NCBI RefSeq assembly: GCF_032854445.1
Contig: NC_088302.1
Coordinates: 9,915,338-9,979,337 of the forward strand
DNA length: 64,000 nucleotides
Reading direction: 5' to 3'
DNA from: Liolophura sinensis
Lineage: Eukaryota > Mollusca > Polyplacophora > Chitonida > Chitonidae
The translations under genes were made by a program, and so were the position numbers. The notes beneath the pieces are model-generated. The model did no database searches and was not told the origin of the DNA. It saw nothing but the letters and a program-made list of their open reading frames with translations. Shown piece by piece: positions 1 to 10,549 of the stretch. Numbering within the stretch: the stretch's first letter is position 1; each line of letters begins with the position of its first letter.

Positions 1-1
1 C

Positions 2-73
2 GAGAACATGCAGAACTACTTTTTTAGCTGCACAGAGGCTGCTCCTGAGAAGCCCGCCCACCGTATACAGTAG
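2..73 (+). CDS. possible last codons of an upstream gene (partial)
   Basis: An open frame enters the window at base 2 and ends in TAG at 71-73, giving about 23 residues that finish in EKPAHRIQ. The composition is protein-like rather than repeat-like. The stretch after it (74-400) is AT-rich, as expected of a 3' UTR or spacer. It is too short to recognise a family and may be chance. An upstream sequence would decide. Confidence 0.22.
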   Translation, partial: ENMQNYFFSCTEAAPEKPAHRIQ

Positions 74-264
74 TCAGTAGCATTTTGTGGAGTTTGATGA
101 GATACAGACAAGAATAACAACATGATGGTTCATCATTTTATTATCAATTTCATATGCTTGTAAAAGAGGTGAAAACTTGATTTTCTTTTGCACCATTCTT
201 GGCCTTCAGTGACCTTATCAAGTCAAACAGCTTTTTCTCTTTAAACTTCTGGTTGACAAGTGTT

Positions 265-400
265 TTTACTTAAATACATCTGGAGCCGGTTTCATGAAGC
301 GCACTTAGTTAAGTAAGACCTTAACTACAGTGGTAACATATGTTGTGGAGATATAAAGTGCGCTTAGCTAAGGGATACTCAGCACCACGTACTTTTGAGA
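265..400. repeat. short element with two GCGC(A/T)TTAG(T/C)TAAG boxes
   Basis: The stretch opens with a GGAGCCGGTTTCATGAAGCG motif of the kind that begins many invertebrate MITE-like repeats (compare the GCCCAGTTTCACAAA motifs at 9768, 9956 and 29092). It holds two near-identical boxes, GCGCACTTAGTTAAG near 299 and GTGCGCTTAGCTAAG near 358. No coding signal is seen. Element limits are uncertain. Confidence 0.3.
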
Positions 401-796
401 CAGAATATTCTGGATGTCAATAAGGGCCAATAACTATGGTACACACTACCTTAAAATGCAAGGGCTGGCGGCAGTTATCTACCCTTGCCTGGTGAAAAAG
501 AAAATAAAAATAGTGACTTCCGCATGCATGTGTTCATTAAATGAGGCCAACAGTCGAGAGAAAAAAAAATGCCCACATACAGCTAACACAGATGCCCGCC
601 ATCATCGCAACGTCTTGAAGACGTTCGAGATTGGTCGACCTGGTGAGTTTTAGTAGATTTTGATTTCTAAAAGGTTAACAGCGAAAGACGTTTTTACTAC
701 CGGTACCGTCGCGTAACCCTGCAACAATTCTGCCAAGACAAGAGATATGTAATCTGGAATGCGTAAAATTGCTGGTCCAAATTTTGAGCTGTGTGA

Positions 797-830
797 ATGA
801 ATGAATGAACGAACGAACGAACGAACGAAT
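797..830. repeat. simple tetranucleotide repeat (GAAT/GAAC)n
   Basis: Three GAAT units pass into five GAAC units. This is a microsatellite in non-coding sequence upstream of the ITPRIP-like gene. Confidence 0.85.
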
Positions 831-1043
831 AAAGTCTTCATTTGTGCAACTCCTTTTTGGGGAGGGGGGGGGGAGTTACATCTGTTCGGAACTCATGACG
901 CATGTTGTACTGTCACATGTAGGGCCTTTGTAAATTGTTAAATTGTTAAACTTGGTATATATGTACACAAACAGTGTTGGGCTGTAGCGTACTTAATTAA
1001 TGTTACGGTTTTTCAAGTTTTTCTGGGAGATGTGCCTTGTGTT

Positions 1044-1200
1044 TGATTGGTGTTTTACGCCGTACAGGTACTCAAGAATTTTTCACCTCTACGACTGTGG
1101 CCACCCTTATGGTGGGAGCAAACGGGGCAGAGCCCAAAGAAAACCCACAAGCATCCGCAGGGTGCTGACAGGCCTGAGTGGCTTGTGAGGTGTTGGTTAA
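1044..1200 (-). repeat. SINE fragment, antisense
   Basis: The read from GATTGGTGTTTTACGCCG through the CGACTGTGGCC and GGGGCAGAGCCC blocks to the ATCCGCAGGGTGCTGACAG block matches the reverse complement of the abundant SINE of this window. The tRNA-like head is missing or decayed. Confidence 0.75.
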
Positions 1201-1434
1201 ATCCTAGCCACTATCGAACACGACATTATTAATAGATGGGTATTATTTTTCTTTGGCTAATATTCGGATGCTGTGAAATTCTCCACCATGCCACAAACTG
1301 AATACACAAATCAATCAGGAATTTAAATATTGCCTACCTGTATGTATTTATAAATGACTTATTGATTATCAAGGTCTTTATGTATATATGTATGTTTGGG
1401 GTTAACATTGTACTTAGGAATATTTCAGTCATTA

Positions 1435-1703
1435 TTTTTTTTTTTTTTTTTTGATTGGTGTTTTACGCTGTACTCAAGAATATTTCACTTACACGAAGGC
1501 GGCCAGCATTATGGTGGGGGAAAAACGGGCACAGCCTGGGGGAAACCCACCACCATCCGCAGGTTGCTGACAGACCTTCTCACGTACGGCGGGAGAGGAA
1601 GTCAGCATGAGCTGGACTTGAACTCACAGCGACTGCATTGGTGAGAGACCCCTTGATCATTACACCATGCTAGCGCACTAACCAACTGAGCCACGGAGGC
1701 CCC
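1435..1703 (-). repeat. full-length tRNA-derived SINE, antisense, with target-site duplication
   Basis: Read on the minus strand it has a tRNA-like head (box A around TGGCTCAGTTGGTTAGTGCG, box B around GTGAGTTCAAGTCC), a central GCAACCTGCGGATGGT core and a CACCAATCAA plus poly-A type tail. The 12-bp sequence TTTCAGTCATTA flanks it at 1423-1434 and 1704-1715, a clean target-site duplication. This is one of the best-bounded copies of the family. Confidence 0.9.
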
Positions 1704-1739
1704 TTTCAGTCATTAGGTGCTTGTACATATATTATGTTT

Positions 1740-1935
1740 TATTCTGGAAGGACGAGTCCATGTTGCCAAAGTGCTGCTGCCACAGAAGTATCATGCCCAA
1801 GATACCAGATATAACACTCCACCCAATCATATTATACTGACATCGGTCCAACCAGTCCTGTTTCCTTTCTTCAATGCTGAGTACAAGCAAGGCAGCAGCA
1901 AGTACCATTTTTAAAGTCTCAGTATGACCTGACTC
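1740..1935 (-). repeat. fragment of a second SINE-like family
   Basis: The ATATTATACTGACATCGGTC and CAACCAGTCCTG blocks, then an AGGCAGCAGCAAGTACCA block, match the order of motifs at 20650-20885 (CCATTATACTGATACACGTC, CAACCAGTCATTG, GAGGCAGTAACAATTTCC). The two are diverged copies of one family. The tRNA-like end is not present here. Confidence 0.5.
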
Positions 1936-2187
1936 GATATTAAGTTATTAATTCAAAATTTAATTGTTCTGTAAAAATTGTAAGAGTATCTTTCATGAAC
2001 AGTTCAAATAACTGAAAATATAAATTTTCCATTCAATACTGAATCATTTCAAAGCTCAAGTGATAACACTTCAGTGAGAAAAAGATCACCCTGGGGCTAA
2101 CATCAGTCTGTGAGTTAAAGTACATGTGTATCAATGTTAATATTTTTGTTTGTTTAATTGCAGAGGAGTGCTTGAAGAAAGCTTAAA
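1936..2187 (+). other. upstream intron end and 5' leader of the ITPRIP-like gene
   Basis: A pyrimidine-rich run ending TTTAATTGCAG just before 2163 makes a good splice acceptor. About 25 bases of leader then precede the ATG at 2188. This suggests a non-coding first exon further upstream whose position I cannot fix. Confidence 0.4.
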
Positions 2188-4389
2188 ATGGCAGACTATT
2201 TAAGCCTTGGTTTTGGGAAGGCCGACTTCTACAATGTCTCCGTATCCTTGAAGGTCATCCAGTGTGCTGAGCTCAACATATCATCATCCATCCCTGATTC
2301 CGAGGCAGATGATGAAATGCCCTTGTTTAGCAGTTGGGATTTGGCCTTGTCTCAATTCCTGGAGCCATGGTCATCTGACATTGCTGAACCATTTAAGGCG
2401 ATTCCTGAACAGGATGACATTCCCCTGTTAAATTGTAATGAAACTTTGGACAGGATGTTCCAGTTCAGTGTGTATCCCTTAGTAGTACTGGACTGGTTTC
2501 TGGTCTTTCTGCTTGCACTAATCATGCTGCCTGCTGTCTACTTTTCTATCAGGGCAGGTGTCTCATATCTGAAATCTCAAAAGATGAAGAAATCTGCAGG
2601 AAAACAGACCTCAAAAGTAGCACCAATGACTAAAAGCGATGTTGACTGCCCAGCCCCAGGTCCGGTCACTTGTACAGGTGACATCTTGGACTTTGATCAA
2701 ACAACAGCTGTTAAACTTCCCCCAGGTGTAAACAGAGATTTGCCGTCCGACAGGAAGGGATGTCAGATTGACAAAGGTGATGTTGGGAGATTTTTGTCGC
2801 AGACCCTTGACTTGCTGAACACTGGCCTTAACCGAGTGTTGTGGAAGACTTCCTCGATGGCAGGAAGTGGTTCTGTGGTTGCCTCCCCAATGCTTAGCCG
2901 GAGATGGTCGTCTAATCTGGGCTCTCGCTCATCCAGCACAACAGCATCTTTGGGACTGAGGAGGACAGGTCAATCTGCAACCAACTTGTCTTCGATGGCT
3001 GCGGAAGAACCAATGTCTCTTGATGGATGGGATGACTTTGAAGAATGCTTCGTGAGATCCGGTTGGCGTCAGAGTCGCATCCCGAGGATCAGCCGATCTA
3101 GAGTTGGTGGAGAAAGCCTGCAGCAACTTACGTCGTTCTTGGAAGGAAGTCTGTCCACAGATGGTGGTCACTGGCGAGCCTCCTGTATGGTGGTCACATA
3201 CTTGTTAAGACTGGTCGATACAGAACTGCAAAAGTTGTCCAACGCAACCAGCTTTGGATTAAAGTTCATCAATTTTAGACCTGTTGGAAGCTCTGTCAAG
3301 GGTACAAAGACTGGTTCTCCAAACACATTTGACATACTCATGGTTCTCCAGCCCACCTGTTCCAGTCTGCAAGAAGCAATAGTTGGAGAAAAACTTGATG
3401 GTTTAGCTTCTGGCAAAACAGTCCTTGTCCTGGCAGATATGGCATTAGGAATTTCAAAGCGTTTTGTCAAGGAGGTCCGACTTCAAGAAAGCAAGAAAAA
3501 TTGTATGTTAACAAGGCAGACCTGTTTCACAGCACATGGGTTACTGGATAGTGCCATGGCGGAAGTGGCCGCCAAAAGCCGTAAGCTCTCTGAAAGACTC
3601 CCATATAGAATCGTAAAGATCGAGTCCAAACCGACCTTTTCCAGGCTTCTCCTGGACACCAAGCCCATTAAAAACATCGGCTTTGATGTGGAGGAAATCT
3701 GCATAAATATTTTCCCTGCAGTTTGTATTGCAGATGGTGGCCTTCAGAGACTTCCTTTATACGCTGTGCCTGACTGGGATTACCGTGGTGGAGGTTCAAG
3801 CCGATCACTCTCTGTACCAAAGAGAAACAACGGCATTGAGTCTGAGTTTCAGTGGTCGTTCTGCACGACTGCCTTCGAGGAGGCATATTTGTCAGCGATT
3901 GAGCAGAGAATGAAACTTTCTGCTGTAGATTCCTGCCATTTGACTTGCCTGCATCTCATGAAGACTATCTTACAGATTACTGACTCAAACGTTGACGATT
4001 CTTCTTCTAATGCTAATATTTCAGGGTACTGGCTGGAGACTGTCATCAATTTCCTACTTTTGGAAAGCTCTCCAGAAATGTGGGGTTTTGATAGATTGAC
4101 AAGCAGACTTTCGGACGCAATCATTTTTTTCAGGAGAGCGGTACAAAACCAAAGGCTGCCTCATTTTTTTATCAGCAACCCTCACCTGCTAAAACAATTC
4201 CCTTACCTGAAGATGTTTCCATGGTTATCAGGAGACAAGCAGGTTAACCTGATGTCTTCTCTGACTGAGGCAAATTCTGAAATGATATTAAAGCAGATTG
4301 AAGAGCAAATGTTAAAGTTACCATTAAGACATATGTTAAGCCAGAACTACTCAGCTGAAATGTGGGAGTACGAGTTCTTTTGTTTTTAA
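2188..4389 (+). CDS. ITPRIP-like / Mab-21 domain membrane protein, 733 aa
   Basis: One uninterrupted frame starts at an ATG in good context (AAAATGG). Residues 1-95 carry three N-glycosylation-type sites (NVS, NIS, NET). Residues about 97-122 form one hydrophobic membrane segment followed by lysines (KSQKMKK). A serine-rich low-complexity stretch lies at about 223-270, and the Mab-21 region fills about 280-725. In it I see the nucleotidyltransferase-fold signature G-S-S at 367-369 with F-D at 381-382, the SCHLTCLHLMKTI block (582-594) and the W-x-R-L helical block (632-650), the order found in ITPRIP and ITPRIPL proteins. Vertebrate relatives have about 550 residues, so this one has a long extra linker. 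ITPRIP modulates IP3-receptor calcium release in vertebrates; that role here is only inference. The first acidic residue expected next to F-D is T380, so catalysis is unlikely. Confidence 0.85.
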   Translation: MADYLSLGFGKADFYNVSVSLKVIQCAELNISSSIPDSEADDEMPLFSSWDLALSQFLEPWSSDIAEPFKAIPEQDDIPLLNCNETLDRMFQFSVYPLVVLDWFLVFLLALIMLPAVYFSIRAGVSYLKSQKMKKSAGKQTSKVAPMTKSDVDCPAPGPVTCTGDILDFDQTTAVKLPPGVNRDLPSDRKGCQIDKGDVGRFLSQTLDLLNTGLNRVLWKTSSMAGSGSVVASPMLSRRWSSNLGSRSSSTTASLGLRRTGQSATNLSSMAAEEPMSLDGWDDFEECFVRSGWRQSRIPRISRSRVGGESLQQLTSFLEGSLSTDGGHWRASCMVVTYLLRLVDTELQKLSNATSFGLKFINFRPVGSSVKGTKTGSPNTFDILMVLQPTCSSLQEAIVGEKLDGLASGKTVLVLADMALGISKRFVKEVRLQESKKNCMLTRQTCFTAHGLLDSAMAEVAAKSRKLSERLPYRIVKIESKPTFSRLLLDTKPIKNIGFDVEEICINIFPAVCIADGGLQRLPLYAVPDWDYRGGGSSRSLSVPKRNNGIESEFQWSFCTTAFEEAYLSAIEQRMKLSAVDSCHLTCLHLMKTILQITDSNVDDSSSNANISGYWLETVINFLLLESSPEMWGFDRLTSRLSDAIIFFRRAVQNQRLPHFFISNPHLLKQFPYLKMFPWLSGDKQVNLMSSLTEANSEMILKQIEEQMLKLPLRHMLSQNYSAEMWEYEFFCF

Positions 4390-5460
4390 TCGAAAAATCT
4401 CTATTAGTAAAGTTGGATTCACATAGCCAGATCAATCAATGCACTCGTAATTTCGTTGGGTTTGGTTGATATTGTTACCATTGGCAATTTTTGTTCAGTA
4501 TAATTGAAGTCAGTTTTATGTGGGCATATATATGTTGAAGTGAATTTCAATGTTTTGAAGTGATGTCCCTTTACTAAGATTAAGAAAGTTGTTCTATGAA
4601 TTTGCAAACTATATCAAAGTGCTACATGTATATTAAAGTTGATATTGATGTTATTTCAATCTCTGGTATGATTTCTTAACTTATCACATATGTCGTAGAA
4701 GGCTTAAACTATATAATGTCCATGTGTCGTGTACTTATCTTCTCATTCAGGTATATGGTATATTGCCTGGTGTATATATGTTATACATGTATATGTATCA
4801 CACTAAGTTGCCAGTCTTTGCCTCCAAAGGGCCAAGAGATACTGTGACGGTTATCTCTCTTACACAGCCAGGCAAACATCAAGATCTGCCAGGGGAGTAC
4901 TACGGCTGCGCAAATCTTAAAGCATGACATAAAGTATAGCTAACATAGAAGTACAACAGACAACAATTATACTGGTGATCACTCAAAGCAAGTAATCTGT
5001 GATGGGTACATTTGAATGGTCACATAAATTTGATGATGATATTTAAGCACTTCTTTTAAAGGATTTTTCTGCATACTTAGAAACATGCAATTAGCCTACT
5101 TTATTTGCAGATTTATATATTGTGAAAAATTGTGTATATACTGGGACTCAGTGCTGAATTTCATATGGTATGGATCTTTCATGGTTGTGCTGTTTGAATC
5201 TTGTGATTGTTGTAAGGCATATTATATATGACACGTGTACAGGTATGTAGATAATTGAGTTTTATAGTATATGTACACTCTTGTGCTTGGTTGTATTTTT
5301 ATGTATGTGTATTATAGGTTAGGGTAATTTTATATTCTTTTATATTTTAGGATATGTAGTCTATGGGATTTATTTGTGTAAGTTTTGTTCATAATCATAC
5401 AAAGTTATGACAAGTTTTGCATAACTTGTTATGAATAAATTGGATTTGTTTATGTAGGTG
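4390..5460 (+). other. 3' UTR and flank of the ITPRIP-like gene
   Basis: AT-rich and without coding signal. An AATAAA hexamer near 5433 (ATGAATAAATTGG) is a plausible polyadenylation signal for the gene ending at 4389, which would give a 3' UTR of about 1 kb. Nothing else is recognised here. Confidence 0.4.
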
Positions 5461-5521
5461 TTCATTTGTGTTTGTCGTGTAGGTGAAATTTTTGTGTTTG
5501 GTGTCAGTGTACCATGAAGAA

Positions 5522-6070
5522 TGTACACATACCTGGAAATAGCTGGATGTCATGTCTTGTGTCAGTATACCTGGAATTAGCTGTGTGTTAGGTCTATTGT
5601 CAGTATACAGTGTACCTGGAAATAGCTGGATGTCATGTCTGGTGTCAGTATACCTGGAATTAGCTGTGTGTTAGGTCTATTGTCAGTATACAGTGTACCT
5701 GGAAATAGCTGGATGTCATGTCTTGTGTCAGTATACCTGGAATTAGCTGTGTGTTAGGTCTATTGTCAGTATACAGTGTACCTGGAAATAGCTGGATGTC
5801 ATGTCTGGTGTCAGTATACCTGGAATTAGCTGTGTGTTAGGTCTATTGTCAGTATACAGTGTACCTGGAAATAGCTGGATGTCATGTCTGGTGTCAGTAT
5901 ACCTGGAATTAACTGTGTGTTAGGTCTATTGTCAGTATACAGTGTACCTGGAAATAGCTGGATGTCATGTCTGGTGTCAGTATACCTGGAATTAGCTATG
6001 TGTTAGGTCTATTGTCAGTATACAGTGTACCTGGAAATAGTTGGATGTCATGTCTGGTGTCAGTATACCT
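5522..6070. repeat. 83-bp minisatellite, about 6.6 copies
   Basis: The block TGTACCTGGAAATAGCTGGA recurs at 5611, 5694, 5777, 5860, 5943 and 6026, an exact 83-base spacing, with a diverged first unit from about 5525. Units differ by one or two bases (TCTTGTG/TCTGGTG, TTAGCT/TTAACT), so expansion is recent. Each unit is built of two related halves, both containing ACCTGGAA(A/T)TAGCTG. Confidence 0.95.
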
Positions 6071-6387
6071 TCAGAGAGCTAACTTTCAAACGTGCATGGC
6101 ATCATTCCAGCATAACTGCTTTACTCTACGTCATATCTGCCTGACTCATCGTCTCATAAGAAATATCACGTCACATCAGGAAAATTTTGGGGAACCTGCC
6201 GAGGATTTTGTTTTTGAGGACTCTTCGTTTATAGCGGTTGAATAGTGTTATTCCAGGTAAAATTTTTTGAACCATGGTGCTGGCTATCTTCTTTAGGATA
6301 TCCTTCATATCATTTTAATATTTCTGCGTGGTTTCTGTTGGCACTGAAGTAGCACTTTAAAAACATAGGGCCAGAAGCTATGGATTA

Positions 6388-7673
6388 GGGGAGAGCGGGA
6401 TAAAGTGAGCCAAGATGAACCACCCTCTATAAAAAGTATCTGAGGATGTACAACCTAAAACAAAAGCAACACATATATTGTCAAAAACGTGGTGACTTTT
6501 TTCAACTAGTTACATAGTTGCATCTGTCAACATCATGGAAAAGAACAACAAAATAATATTTTGTGACAAAAAGTGAATACTGTTGAACAGGTATGTGTTC
6601 TTCTGGTAAACAGGCAAATAATAGTTAGCTTGGGACTAATTTCACATCTAAGACCTTATATTTTAATCATTTGGTTTGTGATGTAAAATAGTTTTCTAAC
6701 TCCCGAGAAAAAAGTGGTTGTGCGGCTAGGTCGGGTAAGATGAACCATAATAGGAAGGGATAAGGTGAATCATGGACCAATTTACCCCATAGGTTATTCT
6801 TGACATATTCTGATGTTGATATCTGGGTAAGTTGTGAAACATGTTCATACAGCTTCGCTTTTATGTTCTACGTCACACATTTCTCATATTGTCAGTCATA
6901 CAGGCCTACAAATATCCTAGTTAGTTATTCCTTGAGTTAAGATCAACCCTGGCTACAGTAAGCATAAGATAAACAAAGGGAAAAGCTAGGTGTTAATATG
7001 ATTATGTTGTTTTGGATGCAACTAAGTGAAAGATCATGGTTTTCTCTGTCAACAGGAAGCCTGTCTCATAAATGATAACATTGTTCTAAATCTCCCTGAG
7101 CCCCAAAACGCCCAAAATCTACTCTGCTCAAATTCCTGTGTGACTTATAAAACTACAACATAGATTAGGCATGTTTAACTGCATGTGCATTATCCAATCT
7201 TTGTAAAACTTGTGCTTAGAGATCTGACTTTCTTTTATGCTCGTCAAGGTATTTCCTTTTTAATTATTGCTTAACTGTCATTTTGACAACATTGAGAACT
7301 TTGCATTACATTGCCAGTCAAGTCTGACCTTGAACCAAACAGAAATACTTGCAGTTCAGTAAATAAAACAATGCTGAAATAATAATAAAATAGATTAAGC
7401 TAAGGCAACTTGCTTCTTTATGTGGCAACTCAACTTACGCCACGCTATGGATCAACTGACCTCATTCATGAGATAAGTTGATTCACAAAGCCAGCATTCT
7501 TTATTTTGCATCTTATACAAACCGATTCAATTTTTTAACTTTAACATATAATTTCTTGTGCATGCATTGATAAATGCCACTTAAATCATCTAAGTTTGTT
7601 TTTGATGACATGGAATTTTGTGTATTTCTGATTACATTTTATAAAAAGTGGGTCATTCTACCCCGGTCGCCCT
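6388..7673. mobile_element. candidate non-autonomous DNA transposon with about 24-bp imperfect inverted ends
   Basis: The left end GGGGAGAGCGGGATAAAGTG (6388 on) aligns without gaps to the reverse complement of the right end (7649-7673; AGGGCGACCGGGGTAGAATG), continuing to GAGCCA and GACCCA. About 18 of 24 positions match. Related subterminal motifs lie inside (GGTAAGATGAACCA near 6735, GATAAGGTGAATCA near 6760). No transposase is visible, so it would be a deletion derivative or MITE-like element of about 1.29 kb. A target-site duplication is not clear. Confidence 0.5.
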
Positions 7674-7811
7674 GACAGAGCTTTTTCATCTTCAAAAGAA
7701 TTGGCAAGATTAAGATTTTAGTCCACGCCGCTAGGGTAACTAGACTACCGTATATTAGCATGACTTTTCTTTTTCTCTGAAATTATCAATCCTTATTTGG
7801 GGCTTTATTAA

Positions 7812-8082
7812 AGTGGTTAGCATGCCAGCATTATGCAATGGCTCAGGAGCCTCTCACCGTACAATGTGGCTGCTGCGAGTTCAAGTCTAGCTCATGGCAG
7901 TTTCTTCTCCAGCTGTACATTGGGGATGTAAGCAACCTGCGGATGATCAAACGTTTTCTCCGGGCTCTACCCAGTTTCCTCGTAATAACATAATGATAAT
8001 GCTGGCAACTGTCATACATGTATGCATTCAAGTGAAATATTCTTGAGTACTGGTATTGCATAAATCATCAATCAAATAATTA
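7812..8082 (+). repeat. SINE, diverged
   Basis: Follows the family order: GGTTAGCATGCCAGCA head, GAGTTCAAGTCTAGCTCATG box B, GCAACCTGCGGATGATC core and AAGTGAAATATTCTTGAGTA tail. It carries a small insertion (ACATGTATGCATTC) before the tail. Confidence 0.8.
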
Positions 8083-9442
8083 AAAGTAATAAATTATAAG
8101 CCTGAAAAAAGTCGTATTCCAAAGTATGCTTATTCTGCTAGTCATTGTAGAAATACCGTACTACCATATCCCATCTACACATTCGTTATTAGAGCCAGAG
8201 ATCTGACTTGAGAATGGGCGAAGTAAACGCAACATCAAGGTGCGAGCTTGTTGTAAGGGGAATAACTGACAGTGCAACATACTCCTGACAGTGCAAATAA
8301 TAAGACGGACATGATTACGAGAATAACATCCGTGTTCGAAGGAAACAAAGAGATGGTGAGTTTAGTGGTTGTTTTGACAAAAGATACAACTAACTACAGC
8401 GATATTTATTTACGCTTGGATATTTACGTTTAATTTAATTGAAAAACAGTTGTTGTCATCATGTTTAACTGTATTTCCTTCATCATGGGACTCGAAAGAA
8501 TACAACAACAACGCTTGGATGAATTCGCAGTTAAGGGACAGGCATAGACCTTTAACTATTAGGTGCATAGTGTGTGTTGGGTTGACGGTAAGGAACATTT
8601 ACCACCGTTCACAGATGCATTACAGCATCCTTTGCACAAATTGATGTCAGCCGCATGTTCCCACAAATTACATGTAACTAATTAACCTGTCCTTAGGTTG
8701 GCCTTACAAAAATAGTTTATGGCAATAATGAACACAAATTGATATAAAACGGGAAATTTTCAGGTTCTTCTCGACTGCGACCACCACGTCGATCACAAAC
8801 TAGGCTAGGAAAATGTGATTAGCAATCAGTCGTGATTGCCATGGACCCTTTGGGTTCACAGAAGGACATGTATAGTTAATTACAGAAACCACAAACATGA
8901 TAGGTTTATGTCAGTTAATGTGAGCGTGAACAGGAATAAATGTCCTTTACTGTCAATCCAACGTATTGGGGGGCTGTTTCTCTCTTGCATTTACGTTGCT
9001 CAATAAGACTTAAGAGTTAACCGGACACTCCAGAACTAATTAAAACCTTATGGGGTATCACAGACTTGTCCATATTGTCCATATGGCTTCGGCTTTTCCT
9101 GTAAACTGGAGCATATGCCATTAGGCTAAACCATCTAGATACTTTTTTTAAAATTCCGACATTCATAGTAACACTGATGTGTTCAGAAGAATGTGAAAAT
9201 TTTAAAATAACTGGCACACTTAAGCCCATTTAGATGGATTGCCAGCTAGGCTTGTGGTAAAATTTATTATAAGTTCTAGTGAGAAAATTCAGGCTGTGAT
9301 ATACACTGATGACTAAGGTAATGATGACCTGTCTTAGGGACTAAACACCAAGTAGGAGCTCTGCAGAGCTCTACCTTTATGAGCTCTACATAGCTCTACA
9401 TTTACTAACACTTTGGTGGAACTACACATTCTTATGCATGTA
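8083..9442. other. intergenic stretch, nothing recognised
   Basis: AT-rich sequence without a convincing exon, RNA gene or long repeat. A pair of GAGCTCTAC(A/C) boxes repeats at 9355-9400 as a short local direct repeat. Confidence 0.4.
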
Positions 9443-9713
9443 GGCGCCTCCGTGGCTCAGTTGGTTAGCGCGCTAGCACAGCTTAATGACTCAGGAGTCT
9501 CTCACCAATGCAGTCGCTGTGAGTTCAAGTCCAGCTTATGCTGGCTTCCTCTCCGGTCGTAACTGGGAAGGTCTGCCAGCAACCTGCGGATGGTTGTGGG
9601 TTTCCCCCAGGGCTCTGCCCGGTTTCCTCCCATCATAATGCTGGCCGCCGTTGTATAAGTGAAATATTGTTGAGTACTGCGTAAACCACCAATCAAATAA
9701 ATAAATAAATAAA
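9443..9713 (+). repeat. full-length tRNA-derived SINE with target-site duplication
   Basis: Near-complete copy. The head is GCCTCCGTGGCTCAGTTGG with box A, GAGTTCAAGTCCAGC is box B, then come the central core, the GTATAAGTGAAATATT tail block and an AAATA-repeat end. TCTTATGCATGTA before it and TCTTATCATGTA after it form a diverged target-site duplication. Confidence 0.9.
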
Positions 9714-10020
9714 TCTTATCATGTATTTATTTTTCTAGGACTAGTACCAGAGTTCTGAGCCCAGTTTCACAAACGGTGTACAACATTTTTTTTATGGTGT
9801 ATTTGTCATATGATATTTTGTCATATCTGCCCGGTTTCCTCCCACCATAACGCTGGCCACCATGATATAAGTGAAATATTATAGTGAAATATAATATATA
9901 TAGTGAAATCTTATGCATGTATTTAGTTTTCTAGGACTAGTACCAGAGTTCTGAGCCCAGTTTCACAAAACGACGTAGGCCTACAACATTTTTTTTATGT
10001 TACATTTGTCATATGATATT
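9616..10020 (+). repeat. about 212-bp tandem duplication that captured a SINE tail
   Basis: The segment from TGCCCGGTTTCCTCCC (9616) through the SINE tail and the flank GGACTAGTACCAGAGTTCTG to GTCATATGATATTTTG repeats from 9828 to about 10020. Because the second unit starts inside the SINE, a truncated SINE tail (9828-9906) lies between two copies of unique flank. The duplication therefore followed the SINE insertion. Confidence 0.75.
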
Positions 10021-10078
10021 TTGCCCTATATGTGTGAATATGGTACATGTACAACATCATTGTGAAACTGGCCCCAGT
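9952..10078. repeat. hairpin element with CCAGTTTCACAA ends
   Basis: GAGCCCAGTTTCACAAAACG at 9952 is answered by CATTGTGAAACTGGCCCCAG near 10055-10075, about 20 bases per arm around roughly 85 bases. The same end motif occurs at 9764 and 29092. It resembles short foldback MITEs. The 9764 copy has lost its right arm. Confidence 0.45.
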
Positions 10079-10264
10079 GGCCTCACATCCCATTGATTTA
10101 GGCACTTTCAGTATCTTGTGTCCCCTTTGAAAGTACAAACCTGCACAAATATCTAAGCTGTCTGCAACTTTTTTGAAATTTTATCTTGAGCAGATATATG
10201 TACCTACTCTGGCTCTCAGTGGTATTTAAGTCACAGTTTTAAAAGTGTGAGGCAAGAAGTGAAG

Positions 10265-10288
10265 GGGGGGGGGGGGGGGGGGGGGGGC
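10265..10288. repeat. poly-G run
   Basis: An uninterrupted run of about 24-25 G residues, C-rich on the other strand. Its length is prone to sequencing error and it could form a G-quadruplex. It lies about 260 bases upstream of the first JAK coding exon. Confidence 0.9.
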
Positions 10289-10549
10289 ACAACACACTTT
10301 TCACTAACAGATGAATGTTTTAATGTTTTCAGACATCAGTATCTCAACTGCACTGATGCATTTGCCTTGGTGGTTTCTCTTTTAACCCTACAAATAGAAA
10401 AAAGGAGTGTAACCCTTCATCCTCCCTGCTTTAAAAGGGCATACTGTATGGATTACAAATTGACCAGTTAATGTAATTAATGACTATATATAACTGCTAC
10501 CTATATATGTTACAAACCAGTTCGTCTGTATCTCATTCATTTTACAGAC

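Noticed and set aside
5967-6245. 92-residue plus-strand frame
   Set aside because: It starts in the 83-bp minisatellite and continues into unique sequence without family resemblance or codon bias.
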